From contig NZ_JAVDDV010000003.1 of NCBI RefSeq assembly GCF_030848565.1, positions 1 to 64,000 of the forward strand: 64,000 bases of DNA, given 5' to 3'. The stretch comes from Natronolimnohabitans sp. A-GB9 (GTDB lineage: Archaea; Halobacteriota; Halobacteria; Halobacteriales; Natrialbaceae). A model generated the notes under the pieces. The model did not search any database, had not been told where the DNA came from, and saw only the letters and a program-made list of their open reading frames with translations. Shown here in pieces: positions 53,438 through 62,587 of this stretch. Position 1 is the stretch's first letter. The number at the start of each line of letters is the position of its first letter. The position numbers were made by a program, and so were the translations under genes.

Positions 53438-54253
53438 CTAGAGATCGGCTCCTGACGATCCCCGGCGATCCGAACGAACCAGCGTCGCCAACGTATCGAC
53501 GACGGAGACGGTGACGTGTGACCCGATACTGACCGTCTCGACGGGTGTCTCGTCGGCAACGACGGTCACGTCACACTCGTTTCGCTCGACCGTAAGCGTG
53601 AGCGTGTCGTCTGGAAGCACCCACCGACGCGTATCGGTGACGAAGGGTGCGATCGGGGCGACGGCGACGGCGTCGACGGCCGGAGAGAGCTGTGGCGCGT
53701 CGAGCGCGCTGGCGTAACCGTGGCTGCCCGCGGGCGTCGCGGCCACGACGCCGTCGGCGCGAAACGTCGCGACCGACTCGCCGCGGCTCGCGACACTGTA
53801 TTCGGAGATCCGCGCCGGTTCGTCGGCGACGAGCGTCACGTCGAACAGAGCGCGTTCGCACGTTCCGTCGGCGTCGGCACGGTCGGCATCGATCTCGAGA
53901 CCGAGAATCGGGTAGTTGCGGATGTCGGCGTCCCGCTCGAGAATCGTCTCGAGGGCCGTCGGGACGCGATCACGATCGACGGTGTCGATCCCGGGTACGT
54001 CGCCGACCGCCAGTACGGGGACGCCGGTCCCGACGCGAGCGATCGCCGAGAGATCGGTCTCACCGGCCGCGATCAGCAACGACGGGTCGGCTGCGAGGAC
54101 GGTCTCGAGATCGCCACGGACCGCCGTCGCGTCGTAGGCGTCGAGGATCGACTCGAGAGTGCCATCGCTCGGTTCCGCGATCGGGTTCGCCGCCGTCTCC
54201 CGGTCGACGATACCGACGACCGGTCGCTCGTCACCAGGCCACACGCCATCCAT
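53438..54253 (-). CDS. NAD kinase-like protein with degenerate nucleotide motif
   Basis: 271 residues. The second half resembles the NAD kinase fold: P-A-G-S-H-G-Y-A near residue 175 stands for the T-G-S-T-A-Y motif and V-A-P-I-A-P-F near 198 for the T-P-I-A-P. The first half should hold G-G-D-G-T; instead it reads A-A-G-E-T-D-L near residue 62. ATP binding may be lost or changed, so kinase activity is doubtful. No partner genes nearby. Confidence 0.72.
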   Translation of the reverse strand: MDGVWPGDERPVVGIVDRETAANPIAEPSDGTLESILDAYDATAVRGDLETVLAADPSLLIAAGETDLSAIARVGTGVPVLAVGDVPGIDTVDRDRVPTALETILERDADIRNYPILGLEIDADRADADGTCERALFDVTLVADEPARISEYSVASRGESVATFRADGVVAATPAGSHGYASALDAPQLSPAVDAVAVAPIAPFVTDTRRWVLPDDTLTLTVERNECDVTVVADETPVETVSIGSHVTVSVVDTLATLVRSDRRGSSGADL

Positions 54254-54296
54254 GTCGCTCCGTTGGCACGGGCTGGAAAAAAGGGTGGGGATGTCG

Positions 54297-54383
54297 TACG
54301 GTCTCCTGTCGTCACGTCCCGCCGACCGCCGACCGCCGACCCCGCCCTGGCGATCGGCGGGAGATCGGGACAGCAGTCCGTAT
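54297..54383. repeat. Family B palindromic element
   Basis: TACGGTCTCCTGTCGTCACG on the left and GGGACAGCAGTCCGTAT on the right, with CCCGCCGACCGCC facing GGCGATCGGCGGG inside. The right end overlaps the stop codon of the M28 peptidase gene. Confidence 0.8.
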
Positions 54384-55693
54384 CAGTCGTCGTAGGGCCA
54401 GTCGCCCGTTCGTCGGAGTCCCGCCGCCACTCCCTGTTCCTCGAGGTCGGCGGCGATCCCGTCGGGGTCGCGATGTTCGACGGTCACGTCCTCGCGAGCG
54501 AGATAGACGACCAGGTCGGTCAGAAGGATCGCCTGTTCCCGGAGGGTGCGTTTTTCGAGTTTCTCGATGGTGTCGGCGGCGGTGTGTGCCCAGCCGCGCC
54601 CGACCTCGTCGGACGTCGATTTGACGTGATAGCCGGGGACGCCCCACTGGACGAACGGCCAGTGGTCGCTGTGGGGCCCGAGTTTCGGCACCGTCTCGAT
54701 CGGGTGATCGTAGCGGTCGGCGATCTCGTCGACAGCCCTCTCGAGGCCGTCGAAGTCGTGGGTCGTCAGCGACAGCGTTCGCTCGCGGACGACGCCGTCG
54801 TTGTTGACGATCGCTTTGATCGAATCGCGGTCGGTCCGTTCGGCGTACTGTGTCGAGCCGGCCAGGCCGACCTCTTCGGCGCCGTAGACGACGAACTCGA
54901 CGCGAGTCTCGAGGTCGTCTGCACGCATTGTGAGTGCGTTTGCGATCTCGACGACCATCGCGGTACCGGCCCCGTTGTCGAGGGCACCCTCCGCGATATC
55001 GTGGGCGTCGACGTGACTCGTCACGAGCACGCGCTCGTCGGTGTCGGGACCGAGTTCGGCGTGGACGTTCTGGCTCTCGGCTTCGCCGATCTCGGCCTCG
55101 ACGGTCAGTTCGATCTCCGACCCGTCGAACCGCCGGGCCAGGCGCGCGCCGACTTCACTCGAGACGCCGACGGCCGGAATCTCGCCGATCGGCGCCTCGT
55201 CAGTGCCGACGCTGCCGGTCGGCGGCAGCTGTCCGTCGACGTGGTTTCGGTAGACGAACCCGGCGGCGCCGTTCTCGACGGCGTGGTAATACTTCTCTCG
55301 GCGGTGGAGATAGCGGTCGTAATGGTCGGGGACGTCGCTGCGGACCATGACGATCGCACCCTCGAGGTCTGCGGTCTCGAAGTCCGCTGGGAGGCCGTAG
55401 CCGAGGTCGACCAGTTGTCCGGTAACACGCTCGGCGGGACTTCGCGGGAGCGCGATGCAGTCCTGTGTCGTCCCGTCGGCGACGATCGAACTCGTCTCGC
55501 GCGTCCAGCCCTGTATGTCGAAAGAGTCGACGCGGGCGTTTCGCGCACCGACGTCCGAGAGGACCTCTCGGGTTCGTTCGGCGGCCTCGCGCTCGCCGTC
55601 GCTGCCCGCCATTCGATCGCCGATATCGACCAGCGTCTCGAGGTGGGTCCAGCCAACGTCGCTCGTGAAGAGATGACCGATCCAGTTCGACAT
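54383..55693 (-). CDS. M28 family peptidase with PA domain
   Basis: 436 residues from M-S-N-W-I-G-H-L. Metal ligands: V-T-S-H-V-D-A-H near residue 228, G-A-L-D-N-G-A-G near 240, Y-G-A-E-E-V-G-L near 275 (catalytic Glu and ligand Glu), N-N-D-G near 300, and H-T-A-A-D-T near 385. A protease-associated domain is inserted around 105-190. No signal peptide is visible, so it may work inside the cell or use another export route. Aminopeptidase activity is likely. Confidence 0.9.
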   Translation of the reverse strand: MSNWIGHLFTSDVGWTHLETLVDIGDRMAGSDGEREAAERTREVLSDVGARNARVDSFDIQGWTRETSSIVADGTTQDCIALPRSPAERVTGQLVDLGYGLPADFETADLEGAIVMVRSDVPDHYDRYLHRREKYYHAVENGAAGFVYRNHVDGQLPPTGSVGTDEAPIGEIPAVGVSSEVGARLARRFDGSEIELTVEAEIGEAESQNVHAELGPDTDERVLVTSHVDAHDIAEGALDNGAGTAMVVEIANALTMRADDLETRVEFVVYGAEEVGLAGSTQYAERTDRDSIKAIVNNDGVVRERTLSLTTHDFDGLERAVDEIADRYDHPIETVPKLGPHSDHWPFVQWGVPGYHVKSTSDEVGRGWAHTAADTIEKLEKRTLREQAILLTDLVVYLAREDVTVEHRDPDGIAADLEEQGVAAGLRRTGDWPYDD

Positions 55694-55838
55694 ATCGAAG
55701 CCGAGAACCCATGTCTTGGTAACTGTACCGTTCATCTGTCGAACGAATCACACTGAATCGATATCCGAACGGACACACTTTCGAGACTGATAGGTGAAAC
55801 TGGCAATCTTTTTTACGTCGCTCCCTCTCGGAACGTGT

Positions 55839-56903
55839 ATGCGGGAGACGCTTGCCGAGTGGCGGCCGGCTATCGACGAGGCGATCGCCGATCTGGTCCC
55901 TCGTGAAATCGAGACCGAATATCTGGAGTCGTTTTTCGGTGCTCCGACCTACGAGTACGACCCACACGGCATCCAGCAATCACTGTCGACCCCGCTGTGG
56001 GATCTGCTCGATCGGGGTGGAAAACGGTGGCGTGCGGTGCTCTTTCTCGTCTTCATCGAAGGGTTCGGCGAGGACCCGGCCGAGTACGTTCATTACGCCT
56101 GTATTCCGGAGATTCTCCACAACGGAACGATCATCGTCGACGATATCGAGGACGAGGCGTCGATCCGTCGGGGCGAGCGCGCGTTACACCATACGTACGG
56201 CGAGGACATCGCGCTCAACGCCGGCAACGCGATGTACTTCCTGCCGCTGAAGATACTGACCGAGGATCCCGCAGATCTCCCCGCGGATCGGCGACTGGCT
56301 GCCTACGAGATGTTGATGTACGAACTCAACCGAACGCATCTCGGCCAGGGGATGGACATCTGCTGGCACAACGAACGCGAGGTTCGAGTCACGCCCGAAC
56401 AGTATCTCGAGATGTGTGCCTGCAAGACGGGCTGTCTCGCCCGAATCGTCGCGCGCCTGGCCGCGATCATCACCGACCAGCCCGACGAGGTCGAGGAAGC
56501 CGTCGCCACCTACGCGGAACTGACCGCCATCGCCTTCCAGATCGGCGATGACATCCTGGACGTCGAACACTCGCTGGGACGGGCCGGCGACTTCGGCAAA
56601 GAGTTCGGCAACGACATCCGTGAGGGGAAGAAGACGCTGCTTGTCATCCACGCGATCCAGGAGAGCGACCCCGAACAGGCCGAGCGTCTTCAGGAGATCC
56701 TCGGTGCCGAAACGAACACCGACGCGGAGATCGTCGAGGCTCTCGAGATCATCGAAGACGCGGGCAGTCTCGAGTACGCCCGCGACCATGCCCTCGAACT
56801 GGCCGCCCAGGCCCGCGAGGAGATCGACGAACTCGACTTCGACCCGGAGACGACCCGGAAGCTCCACGAGTTCACCGAGTTCGTTATCGAGCGCGAGGAG
56901 TGA
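55839..56903 (+). CDS. Isoprenyl diphosphate synthase (geranylgeranyl diphosphate type)
   Basis: 354 residues from the ATG at 55839. First aspartate motif D101-D-I-E-D105 in I-I-V-D-D-I-E-D, second D237-D-I-L-D241 in Q-I-G-D-D-I-L-D. R-G-G-K-R-W-R near 59 binds the allylic diphosphate. The enzyme makes C20 or longer prenyl diphosphates for archaeal lipids, carotenoids and quinones, feeding UbiA-type transferases like those at the left edge. The TGA stop starts a solo family A arm. Confidence 0.93.
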   Translation: MRETLAEWRPAIDEAIADLVPREIETEYLESFFGAPTYEYDPHGIQQSLSTPLWDLLDRGGKRWRAVLFLVFIEGFGEDPAEYVHYACIPEILHNGTIIVDDIEDEASIRRGERALHHTYGEDIALNAGNAMYFLPLKILTEDPADLPADRRLAAYEMLMYELNRTHLGQGMDICWHNEREVRVTPEQYLEMCACKTGCLARIVARLAAIITDQPDEVEEAVATYAELTAIAFQIGDDILDVEHSLGRAGDFGKEFGNDIREGKKTLLVIHAIQESDPEQAERLQEILGAETNTDAEIVEALEIIEDAGSLEYARDHALELAAQAREEIDELDFDPETTRKLHEFTEFVIEREE

Positions 56904-56928
56904 TACTGCCGGACAGAACTATTCGCCG
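56903..56928. repeat. Solo family A arm after prenyl synthase gene
   Basis: ATACTGCCGGACAGAACTAT then TCGCCG. It equals the reversed right arm of the element at 37361 at all but one position across 24 bases. Confidence 0.65.
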
Positions 56929-57058
56929 CTTCCGTCCGGTGAATTCGCTTCACTGAAACGATTTACACACCGATCGCAACGCCGTCCGCCGCTCGGGTGT
57001 GCAGTGACGTTCAGTAGCGACGATAGCTACTACTAACCCGACGTGGAACCGTCCCGTA

Positions 57059-57433
57059 ATGGCCGACCACTCGAGTGCGAACGACCGCGAACGACCGACC
57101 GCGAGCCCGTGGCCCGTCCTGATCGCGCTCGGACTCGCGGGATCGGAGATCGGTATCATCCTCGATCTGTTTCCGGTCGCGGTCGGTGGACTCGTGTTGT
57201 TCGCCGGCAGCGTCGGCGGGATCCTCGCCGAGTCCGACCACGCCTCGAGTCCGTTGCCCGTCGCGGCGGGGTTTGGCGTCCTCTTCGTCCTCGTGGGCGG
57301 AGTGCTCTACGCGCTCGCTACGGGGGCGTTTTCGACCGACGGATTCGCCGGGCTTGCGACCCGCGGGCTCGTGCTCGTCGTCGCCGGCGTTATCACGCTC
57401 GTCGGGACGGCTCTCGTCCGGTATCGTCGATAA
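57059..57433 (+). CDS. Membrane protein of unknown function
   Basis: 124 residues with four hydrophobic helices (about 18-36, 40-56, 66-86 and 96-118) and a short polar N-terminus. The layout fits small haloarchaeal membrane protein families without known role. Start at the ATG 57059. No partner gene is obvious. Confidence 0.75.
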   Translation: MADHSSANDRERPTASPWPVLIALGLAGSEIGIILDLFPVAVGGLVLFAGSVGGILAESDHASSPLPVAAGFGVLFVLVGGVLYALATGAFSTDGFAGLATRGLVLVVAGVITLVGTALVRYRR

Positions 57434-57568
57434 TCGGGACTCTCGAGGCTGGAAGCGATTCACGTTCGTCGAAAGGGGGGAGGATGCGGTGAGTGGCAGC
57501 GACGGTGGCAGGGGTGCCTGCCGTGGGTTGTCGTGGGAGCCACGACGAGTGTGGAGCGATCGAACGGT

Positions 57569-57602
57569 GGGTTGGAGTGGGGTGGGTGGGTGGGTGGGTG
57601 GG
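57569..57602 (+). repeat. G-quadruplex-forming GGGT repeat
   Basis: Seven runs of three or four guanines occur in 34 bases; five consecutive runs are separated by a single T. This is an ideal parallel quadruplex motif on the plus strand. It lies in the 388-base gap (57434-57821) between two small membrane protein genes; no gene is seen in the gap. Confidence 0.8.
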
Positions 57603-57821
57603 ATGCGACGGCAGGGCGCCGGAAGCGGTCCAGTGCCGACGATCCTGCCGTATCTGCATAGAGGGGATACTCGTCAATACATGTACTTCCAAACTGCTTT
57701 GGGACCGGATTCGGGACCGTCGATTCGACGACGAAACGGACGGTTCGTGTCCGCGACGGCCCGCTCCGGTTCGTGGGGCGAAAACGTAACAGCCTCGTTC
57801 ACGCGGTCTGAACCGTCACCC

Positions 57822-58085
57822 ATGAGTGTCGATCACGAACGGGACGGCCGGAACGTCGTCGGTCTCGTCCTCGCATCGGTCGCCGTCGCCGCTGCCGTCG
57901 GTGCTGCCATCGGCTACGTCCTGCCGACCTGGGCCGGCCTCGAGGGAATTACCGTCCTCGAGTTGGTGATCCCGATCTCGCCGACCGCAGTCGCTCTCTA
58001 TGCCGGTGTGACGGTCGGCGTCTTCCTGGGCACGCTCGTCCTCGTCGTCGCGGTCATCTCGCAATTCGAGGAGTTCGAAGACTGA
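57822..58085 (+). CDS. Small two-helix membrane protein
   Basis: 87 residues from the ATG at 57822. Two helices (about 13-31 and 52-78) and an acidic end, F-E-E-F-E-D. The frame continues upstream, but that part has no hydrophobic content and contains the G-rich repeat. Function unknown. Confidence 0.7.
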   Translation: MSVDHERDGRNVVGLVLASVAVAAAVGAAIGYVLPTWAGLEGITVLELVIPISPTAVALYAGVTVGVFLGTLVLVVAVISQFEEFED

Positions 58086-58144
58086 TCGAAGACGTTCGAA
58101 CGCCTGTCGCGGGAGTTATCCATCCGCGCTCGTAACCCAATGGT

Positions 58145-58945
58145 ATGCCGACGGAATCGATCGCGATGAGTGGACTGTTGATGTTCGGTCTCGCGATCCT
58201 CGGTGCCGGCGTCTTCGTCGCGACGACCGGTCTCGATCGGATCCGAACCGCCCGAACGCTCCGTGAGACGGGCGCGGTCCCGCTTGCCGACCTCTCCGCT
58301 GCCGACGACCTCGTCGAGTTTACGGGAACCGCCCGGGAGGCGACCGAATCGCTCGAGGCGCCGCTCTCGGGAACGCCCTGTCTGGCCTACACTGTCCACT
58401 CCCGCGTCCGCGATGACCCGGACGCCGACGACTGGCAGTCCGATGGCCGGACGTCGGCGGGGGTCCCGTTTGCGGTCACGGACGGGACCGACCGCGTTAC
58501 CGTCGACCCGACGAACGCCGTGTTCTCGCTCGAGGAGTGGACGGCCGACGAATCGGCGTGGACCGACTGGGACGACCTCTCGGCGGCCGTTCGGAAGCAA
58601 CTGGCGACGGAGGGGCTTCCGGGTACCGACGACGGAAACGAGGGGACGGCGACGGTCGAGCGCCAGTACCGCGAACGGCGCATCGAGCCCGGGACCGAGG
58701 TCCGCGTCTTCGGCGGCTCGGTCGTCGACTCCAGCGGAACCGACCGAGCGGATGGCGAGGGCACGGGCCTTACGGTCGGTGGGGGAGACTGGTTCGAAAT
58801 CTCCAGCGGCGAGAACTCGGCGGTCCGTTCTGACCACCGGCGGTCCGGCTCGCTGTATGTGATCTTCGGTGCCCTGGTGTCGATTCCGGGAATCGGCTTT
58901 ACGCTCGCGGGGATCGCCGGCCTAGCGTCGCTGCTGGTTCTGTAG
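58145..58945 (+). CDS. GIDE domain membrane protein
   Basis: 266 residues with one N-terminal helix (about 10-27) and one or two C-terminal helices (about 236-264). Between them L-V-E-F-T-G-T-A-R near residue 57, then P-L-S-G-T-P-C-L-A-Y-T-V near 76, resembles the GIDE/MULAN-type domain found in many archaeal and bacterial membrane proteins. No RING domain is present. Role unknown. A second ATG at codon 8 is also possible. Confidence 0.75.
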   Translation: MPTESIAMSGLLMFGLAILGAGVFVATTGLDRIRTARTLRETGAVPLADLSAADDLVEFTGTAREATESLEAPLSGTPCLAYTVHSRVRDDPDADDWQSDGRTSAGVPFAVTDGTDRVTVDPTNAVFSLEEWTADESAWTDWDDLSAAVRKQLATEGLPGTDDGNEGTATVERQYRERRIEPGTEVRVFGGSVVDSSGTDRADGEGTGLTVGGGDWFEISSGENSAVRSDHRRSGSLYVIFGALVSIPGIGFTLAGIAGLASLLVL

Positions 58946-59022
58946 CCGGTCGCTGCGATCGGCCGACCGTTGCAAGCCAAACGTCTTTTCACGACTCGGC
59001 GGTAGCCGAAGACGGGATCACT

Positions 59023-59268
59023 ATGTCCGAAAACACTGACGAGACCGGCAAGGACGAGCACGGGCGGGACGTCGAACTGGCACACGAGGACACCGAAGCC
59101 GACGAAGAAGAGGAGGAACTCACCGAAGCGGAGAAGGAAGCACGCGAGCGCCAGGACGAGGAACAGCGCCGCCAGGACATCGAACACAAGTCCGACGACC
59201 GCGTCGACGACGCCATCGAACAGGAGAACCCGGACCACCACCGGGACGAAGAACCCTACAACAGCTGA
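59023..59268 (+). CDS. Small acidic protein of unknown function
   Basis: 81 residues, about 40 percent Asp and Glu, with a predicted helix or coiled coil at E-E-E-E-L-T-E-A-E-K-E-A-R-E-R-Q. No motif. The composition is what a soluble haloarchaeal protein would have, and the start is well placed, so I keep it as a real gene. Confidence 0.6.
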   Translation: MSENTDETGKDEHGRDVELAHEDTEADEEEEELTEAEKEARERQDEEQRRQDIEHKSDDRVDDAIEQENPDHHRDEEPYNS

Positions 59269-59456
59269 TCGCAGCCGGTCGCTCGAGTCGTCGACGCCCG
59301 CCTGCCGGCGTGTTCTGTTTTTCCCTGCGATCTGAGCAGTACCGACGATATGTCACTACTACACCACTACTGTAGGCATTTCGGTACCGTTATGATTTCG
59401 CACGTTGGACCTGACTCGGCATAATCGCCAGACGGAGGTTCGACGGGAGCAAAACG

Positions 59457-59486
59457 CTTATATAGAAGTGCTAACGACATAGTTAG
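59457..59486 (+). promoter_or_regulatory. Thermosome promoter with downstream palindrome
   Basis: TATA element CTTATATA at 59457-59464, 36 bases before the ATG. CTAAC (59471-59475) faces GTTAG (59482-59486) around the expected transcription start, a possible regulator site or mRNA hairpin. Heat induction is typical of such genes but is not shown by the sequence. Confidence 0.55.
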
Positions 59487-59499
59487 TGAGGATTCAACT

Positions 59500-61077
59500 A
59501 TGGCACAACAGCAACGCATGGGCGGACAGCCTATGTTCATTCTGAGCGAGGATAGCCAGCGAACGCAGGGCCGTGACGCCCAGTCGTCGAACATTATGGC
59601 CGGCAAGGCGGTCGCCGAGTCGGTACGAACGACACTGGGTCCCCGCGGGATGGACAAGATGCTCGTCGACTCCGGCGGCGAGGTCGTCATCACCAACGAC
59701 GGGGCGACCATCCTCAACGAGATGGACATCGAACACCCCGCAGCCCAGATGATCGTCGAAGTCGCCGACTCCCAGGAGGAGGAAGTCGGCGACGGCACGA
59801 CGACCGCGGCCGTGATCGCTGGCAACCTGCTCGGTGAGGCCGAGGACCTCATCGAACAGGACGTCCATGCGACGACGATCGTCGAGGGCTACCACGAGGC
59901 CGCCGAGATCGCCCTCGAGGCGATCGCCGAGCAGGTCAGCGAGGAGACCGTCGACGACGACGTACTCAAGCAGGTCGCCGAGTCGAGCATGACCGGCAAG
60001 GGCACTGGCGGTCTCACCGCCGAGTCGCTGGCCGAGACGGTCGTCGAGGCCATCCGCCACGTCGAACTCGAGGACGGCGTCGCTCGTGACAACGTCACCG
60101 TCCACACCCAGATCGGTGCCTCCTCGAACGCGACGGAACTCGTCCCGGGGATCGTCATCGACGAAGAGCCCGCCCACGACGGCATGCCCGATGCGGTCGA
60201 AGACGCCTCGATCGCCGTTCTCGACGTCGAACTCGGCGTCCGTACCGGCGAGATCGATGCCGAGTACGCCATCGACTCGATCGATCAGCTCAACACTGCC
60301 CTCGACGCCGAGGAGAGCGAGGTCCGTGGCTACGCCGAGCAAGTCGCCGAAAGCGGCGCCGACGTCGTCTTCACCACCGAAGACGTCGACGACCGCGTCT
60401 CGACCTATCTCGCCGGCGAGGGCGTCCTCGTCTTCGAGAGCATCGGCGACAGCGACGCCAAAGACATCGTCTCCGCGACCGGTGCCACCCGCGTCGGTGC
60501 CCTCGAAGACCTGGAGGAAGCCGACTTCGGTCAGGCTGACCGCATCAGCTCCGAGAACTTCGGCGACGACGACCTCGCGTTCATCGAGGGCGGCGCGGCT
60601 GCCGAGACCGTCACCGTCTTCGTCCGCGGCGGTACCGAACACGTCGTCGACGAACTCGAGCGCGCTATCGGCGATGCACTCGACGTCGTCGCGACCGCAC
60701 TCGAGTCCGGCGAAGTCGTCCCCGGTGCCGGTGCGACCGAGATCGCCATCGCGGACAAGATCCGCGAGGAGGCCGCAGGTATCGAGGGCCGCAAGCAGCT
60801 GGCCGTGACGGCCTTCGCCGACGCCTTAGACGTCGTTCCACGCACCCTCGCAGCGAACACCGGCCGCGACCCCATCGACGCACTTGTGGACCTTCGTGCC
60901 GCCCACGAGTCCGAGGGTCGAGCCGGGCTGATCACCAGTGGCGAGGACGTCACGATCGACGACCCCTTCGACTACGGCGTCATCGACCCGGCCGACGTCA
61001 AACGTGAGGCCATCGAGAGCGCCACCGAGGCCGCGACGATGATCGTCCGCATCGACGACGTCATCGCCGCCGAGTAA
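59500..61077 (+). CDS. Thermosome (group II chaperonin) subunit
   Basis: 525 residues. Signatures: [12 protein letters not shown] near residue 45, D-G-A-T-I-L near 67, E-V-G-D-G-T-T-T-A near 90 (ATP site), and G-G-G-like V-P-G-A-G-A-T-E near 410. It forms double-ring cages that fold proteins with ATP. The C-terminus ends at D-D-V-I-A-A-E and lacks the Gly-Met-rich tail seen in many haloarchaeal thermosome subunits. Confidence 0.97.
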   Translation: MAQQQRMGGQPMFILSEDSQRTQGRDAQSSNIMAGKAVAESVRTTLGPRGMDKMLVDSGGEVVITNDGATILNEMDIEHPAAQMIVEVADSQEEEVGDGTTTAAVIAGNLLGEAEDLIEQDVHATTIVEGYHEAAEIALEAIAEQVSEETVDDDVLKQVAESSMTGKGTGGLTAESLAETVVEAIRHVELEDGVARDNVTVHTQIGASSNATELVPGIVIDEEPAHDGMPDAVEDASIAVLDVELGVRTGEIDAEYAIDSIDQLNTALDAEESEVRGYAEQVAESGADVVFTTEDVDDRVSTYLAGEGVLVFESIGDSDAKDIVSATGATRVGALEDLEEADFGQADRISSENFGDDDLAFIEGGAAAETVTVFVRGGTEHVVDELERAIGDALDVVATALESGEVVPGAGATEIAIADKIREEAAGIEGRKQLAVTAFADALDVVPRTLAANTGRDPIDALVDLRAAHESEGRAGLITSGEDVTIDDPFDYGVIDPADVKREAIESATEAATMIVRIDDVIAAE

Positions 61078-61190
61078 CCGCGCTCGCCGAGTCCGAATCT
61101 CGCTCGTTTTTTCGCCGATCGCATCGCTTCCCGCGACTGTCCGTCGGCCATCATTGTTAAGTGTTGACACAAGGCAGTCAGAGCCGTATC

Positions 61191-61549
61191 ATGTCAGGGA
61201 CTACTCGAGATCGACTGACGGCGGTCGACGACGCCGGTCACCAGCCGCTCTACTACGACGACATCCGGGGACGTATCACATGTGGTGTGACGCCACCGAC
61301 TACGAACCGGTGACGGCGACACTCCCCGCAGCCGTCTCGTCGGTCCGCGGCGTCGCGTTCGAGGATCTCGAGTCGCTCTCCCGACGCGTCGATCCCGACG
61401 CGCTGAACGCGATCGTCGACCACTGGACCGAGCGAGACATTCGGGGACGACGGACGATGTCGTTCCCGTTCGGCGACAGTGCCGTAACGGTCCACACCGA
61501 CGGTGAGATCGTGATCGACCCGGAACAGCCCCTCGAGTGCGACGCCTAG
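61191..61549 (+). pseudogene. HalOD1-domain protein with frameshift
   Basis: The ATG at 61191 opens M-S-G-T-T-R-D-R-L and runs to about codon 27, where the frame goes out of phase. The next frame continues G-T-Y-H-M-W-C-D and then a HalOD1-like domain (A-V-S-S-V-R-G-V, then L-S-R-R-V-D-P-D-A-L-N-A-I-V and the final V-T-V-H-T-D-G-E-I-V-I). One missing base in the CCGGGGA run at 61265-61271 would join them. HalOD1 is a haloarchaeal output domain of two-component-type systems. Either a true frameshift or a sequencing error in a G run. Confidence 0.7.
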
Positions 61550-61667
61550 GTCGACTCTTGAACAATCAGGAAATGCCCTATTTTCAATTTTAAAGCTAGA
61601 GTAAATATCATCTATAGAGAAGAAGTCAACCAGTGAGATTTGATATTTCACTTTCTGATTGGTGCAG
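61550..61667. other. AT-rich junction before microsatellite
   Basis: GC content falls sharply right after the HalOD1 gene end. No gene, tRNA or clear attachment site is seen in this stretch. Confidence 0.5.
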
Positions 61668-61742
<75 letters not shown>

Positions 61743-61758
61743 AACTATTAATTCAACC

Positions 61759-62547
61759 ATGGATAGAAGATCTTTAATAAAGGGCGCCGGACTAACTGTT
61801 GCACTGGGAACTATTAGAACGGTAAGCGCTAGGGGTGAAAAAATTGCTTCCAGTGAGGTCGGAATTGATAGCGAAGTCGAAAAGTTACTCTCTGACGGTC
61901 AGATTGAAAAGGCAGAGACTATTCTTGACCAGCATGATGTTGAATATTACTCGAAGGAAGAACTGATATCAAACAACAGCGAGCAAGAGAACGATGGAAC
62001 AGTCTCTATAAATGGCCGATACTCTGAAAGTTACTCTCAACTACATATGAGTCTTGTAAACCGGGGGAATGATCAGTGGCTAGTAAGTGCTTATGGCACA
62101 TTGCAAGGGTATTTATCCAGAGTTCGAGATGCATCTGTAATCGAAGACGGTTGTGGAATAATATTCGATAGTTCTGAATGGTCTGCTCCTGAACCATCTT
62201 GAGAAGGTGTGAACCTTAGTGCAACTACAGATGCACCTCAGCCGACATCTATGAACTATGAAGAATATAACCCAAACTATGGTGTTGCTGCAAGTGTTAA
62301 TCTCCCATATGGTCTTCGCGCACCGACAGAGATTAGTATGCAAACCGATTTAACTCGTGCTGATACTGGCAATGATGATATTCCGGTACAGTTTATATAT
62401 GAACATACGAGAGCATATATTGATACACCAGGCAGCATTAGCGTTGGTGTTACTGCAGGTGCTCTTGATGTCGACCTTAGCCGAGCATCTACCGCTTGGA
62501 AAAAAGAGATGACGGTATCACCTACTGACGATAGAGACGAATCATAG
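61759..62547 (+). pseudogene. Tat-exported protein gene interrupted by in-frame TGA
   Basis: The frame from 61759 encodes M-D-R-R-S-L-I-K-G-A-G-L-T-V-A-L-G, a Tat signal without a lipobox cysteine, then about 125 residues, then TGA at 62200-62202. The same frame is open again for 114 codons to the stop at 62545-62547, with comparable composition (L-P-Y-G-L-R-A-P-T-E-I, then Y-I-D-T-P-G-S-I-S-V-G-V). The full product would be 262 residues, so one nonsense change has split it. Codon use is AT-rich, unlike the neighbours. Function unknown. A GTG at 62209 might restart translation. Confidence 0.65.
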
Positions 62548-62587
62548 TGATGTCCAACTGTACAGCAATATCTACAAATAGTACATC

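Noticed and set aside
53720-55756. Open frame of 678 codons on the plus strand
   Set aside because: Antisense of the NAD-kinase-like and M28 genes; no domain or helix pattern.
62200-62202. TGA read as selenocysteine or by programmed read-through
   Set aside because: No SECIS-like structure or Cys/Sec homologue position is visible, and haloarchaea are not known to use selenocysteine; nonsense mutation is simpler.
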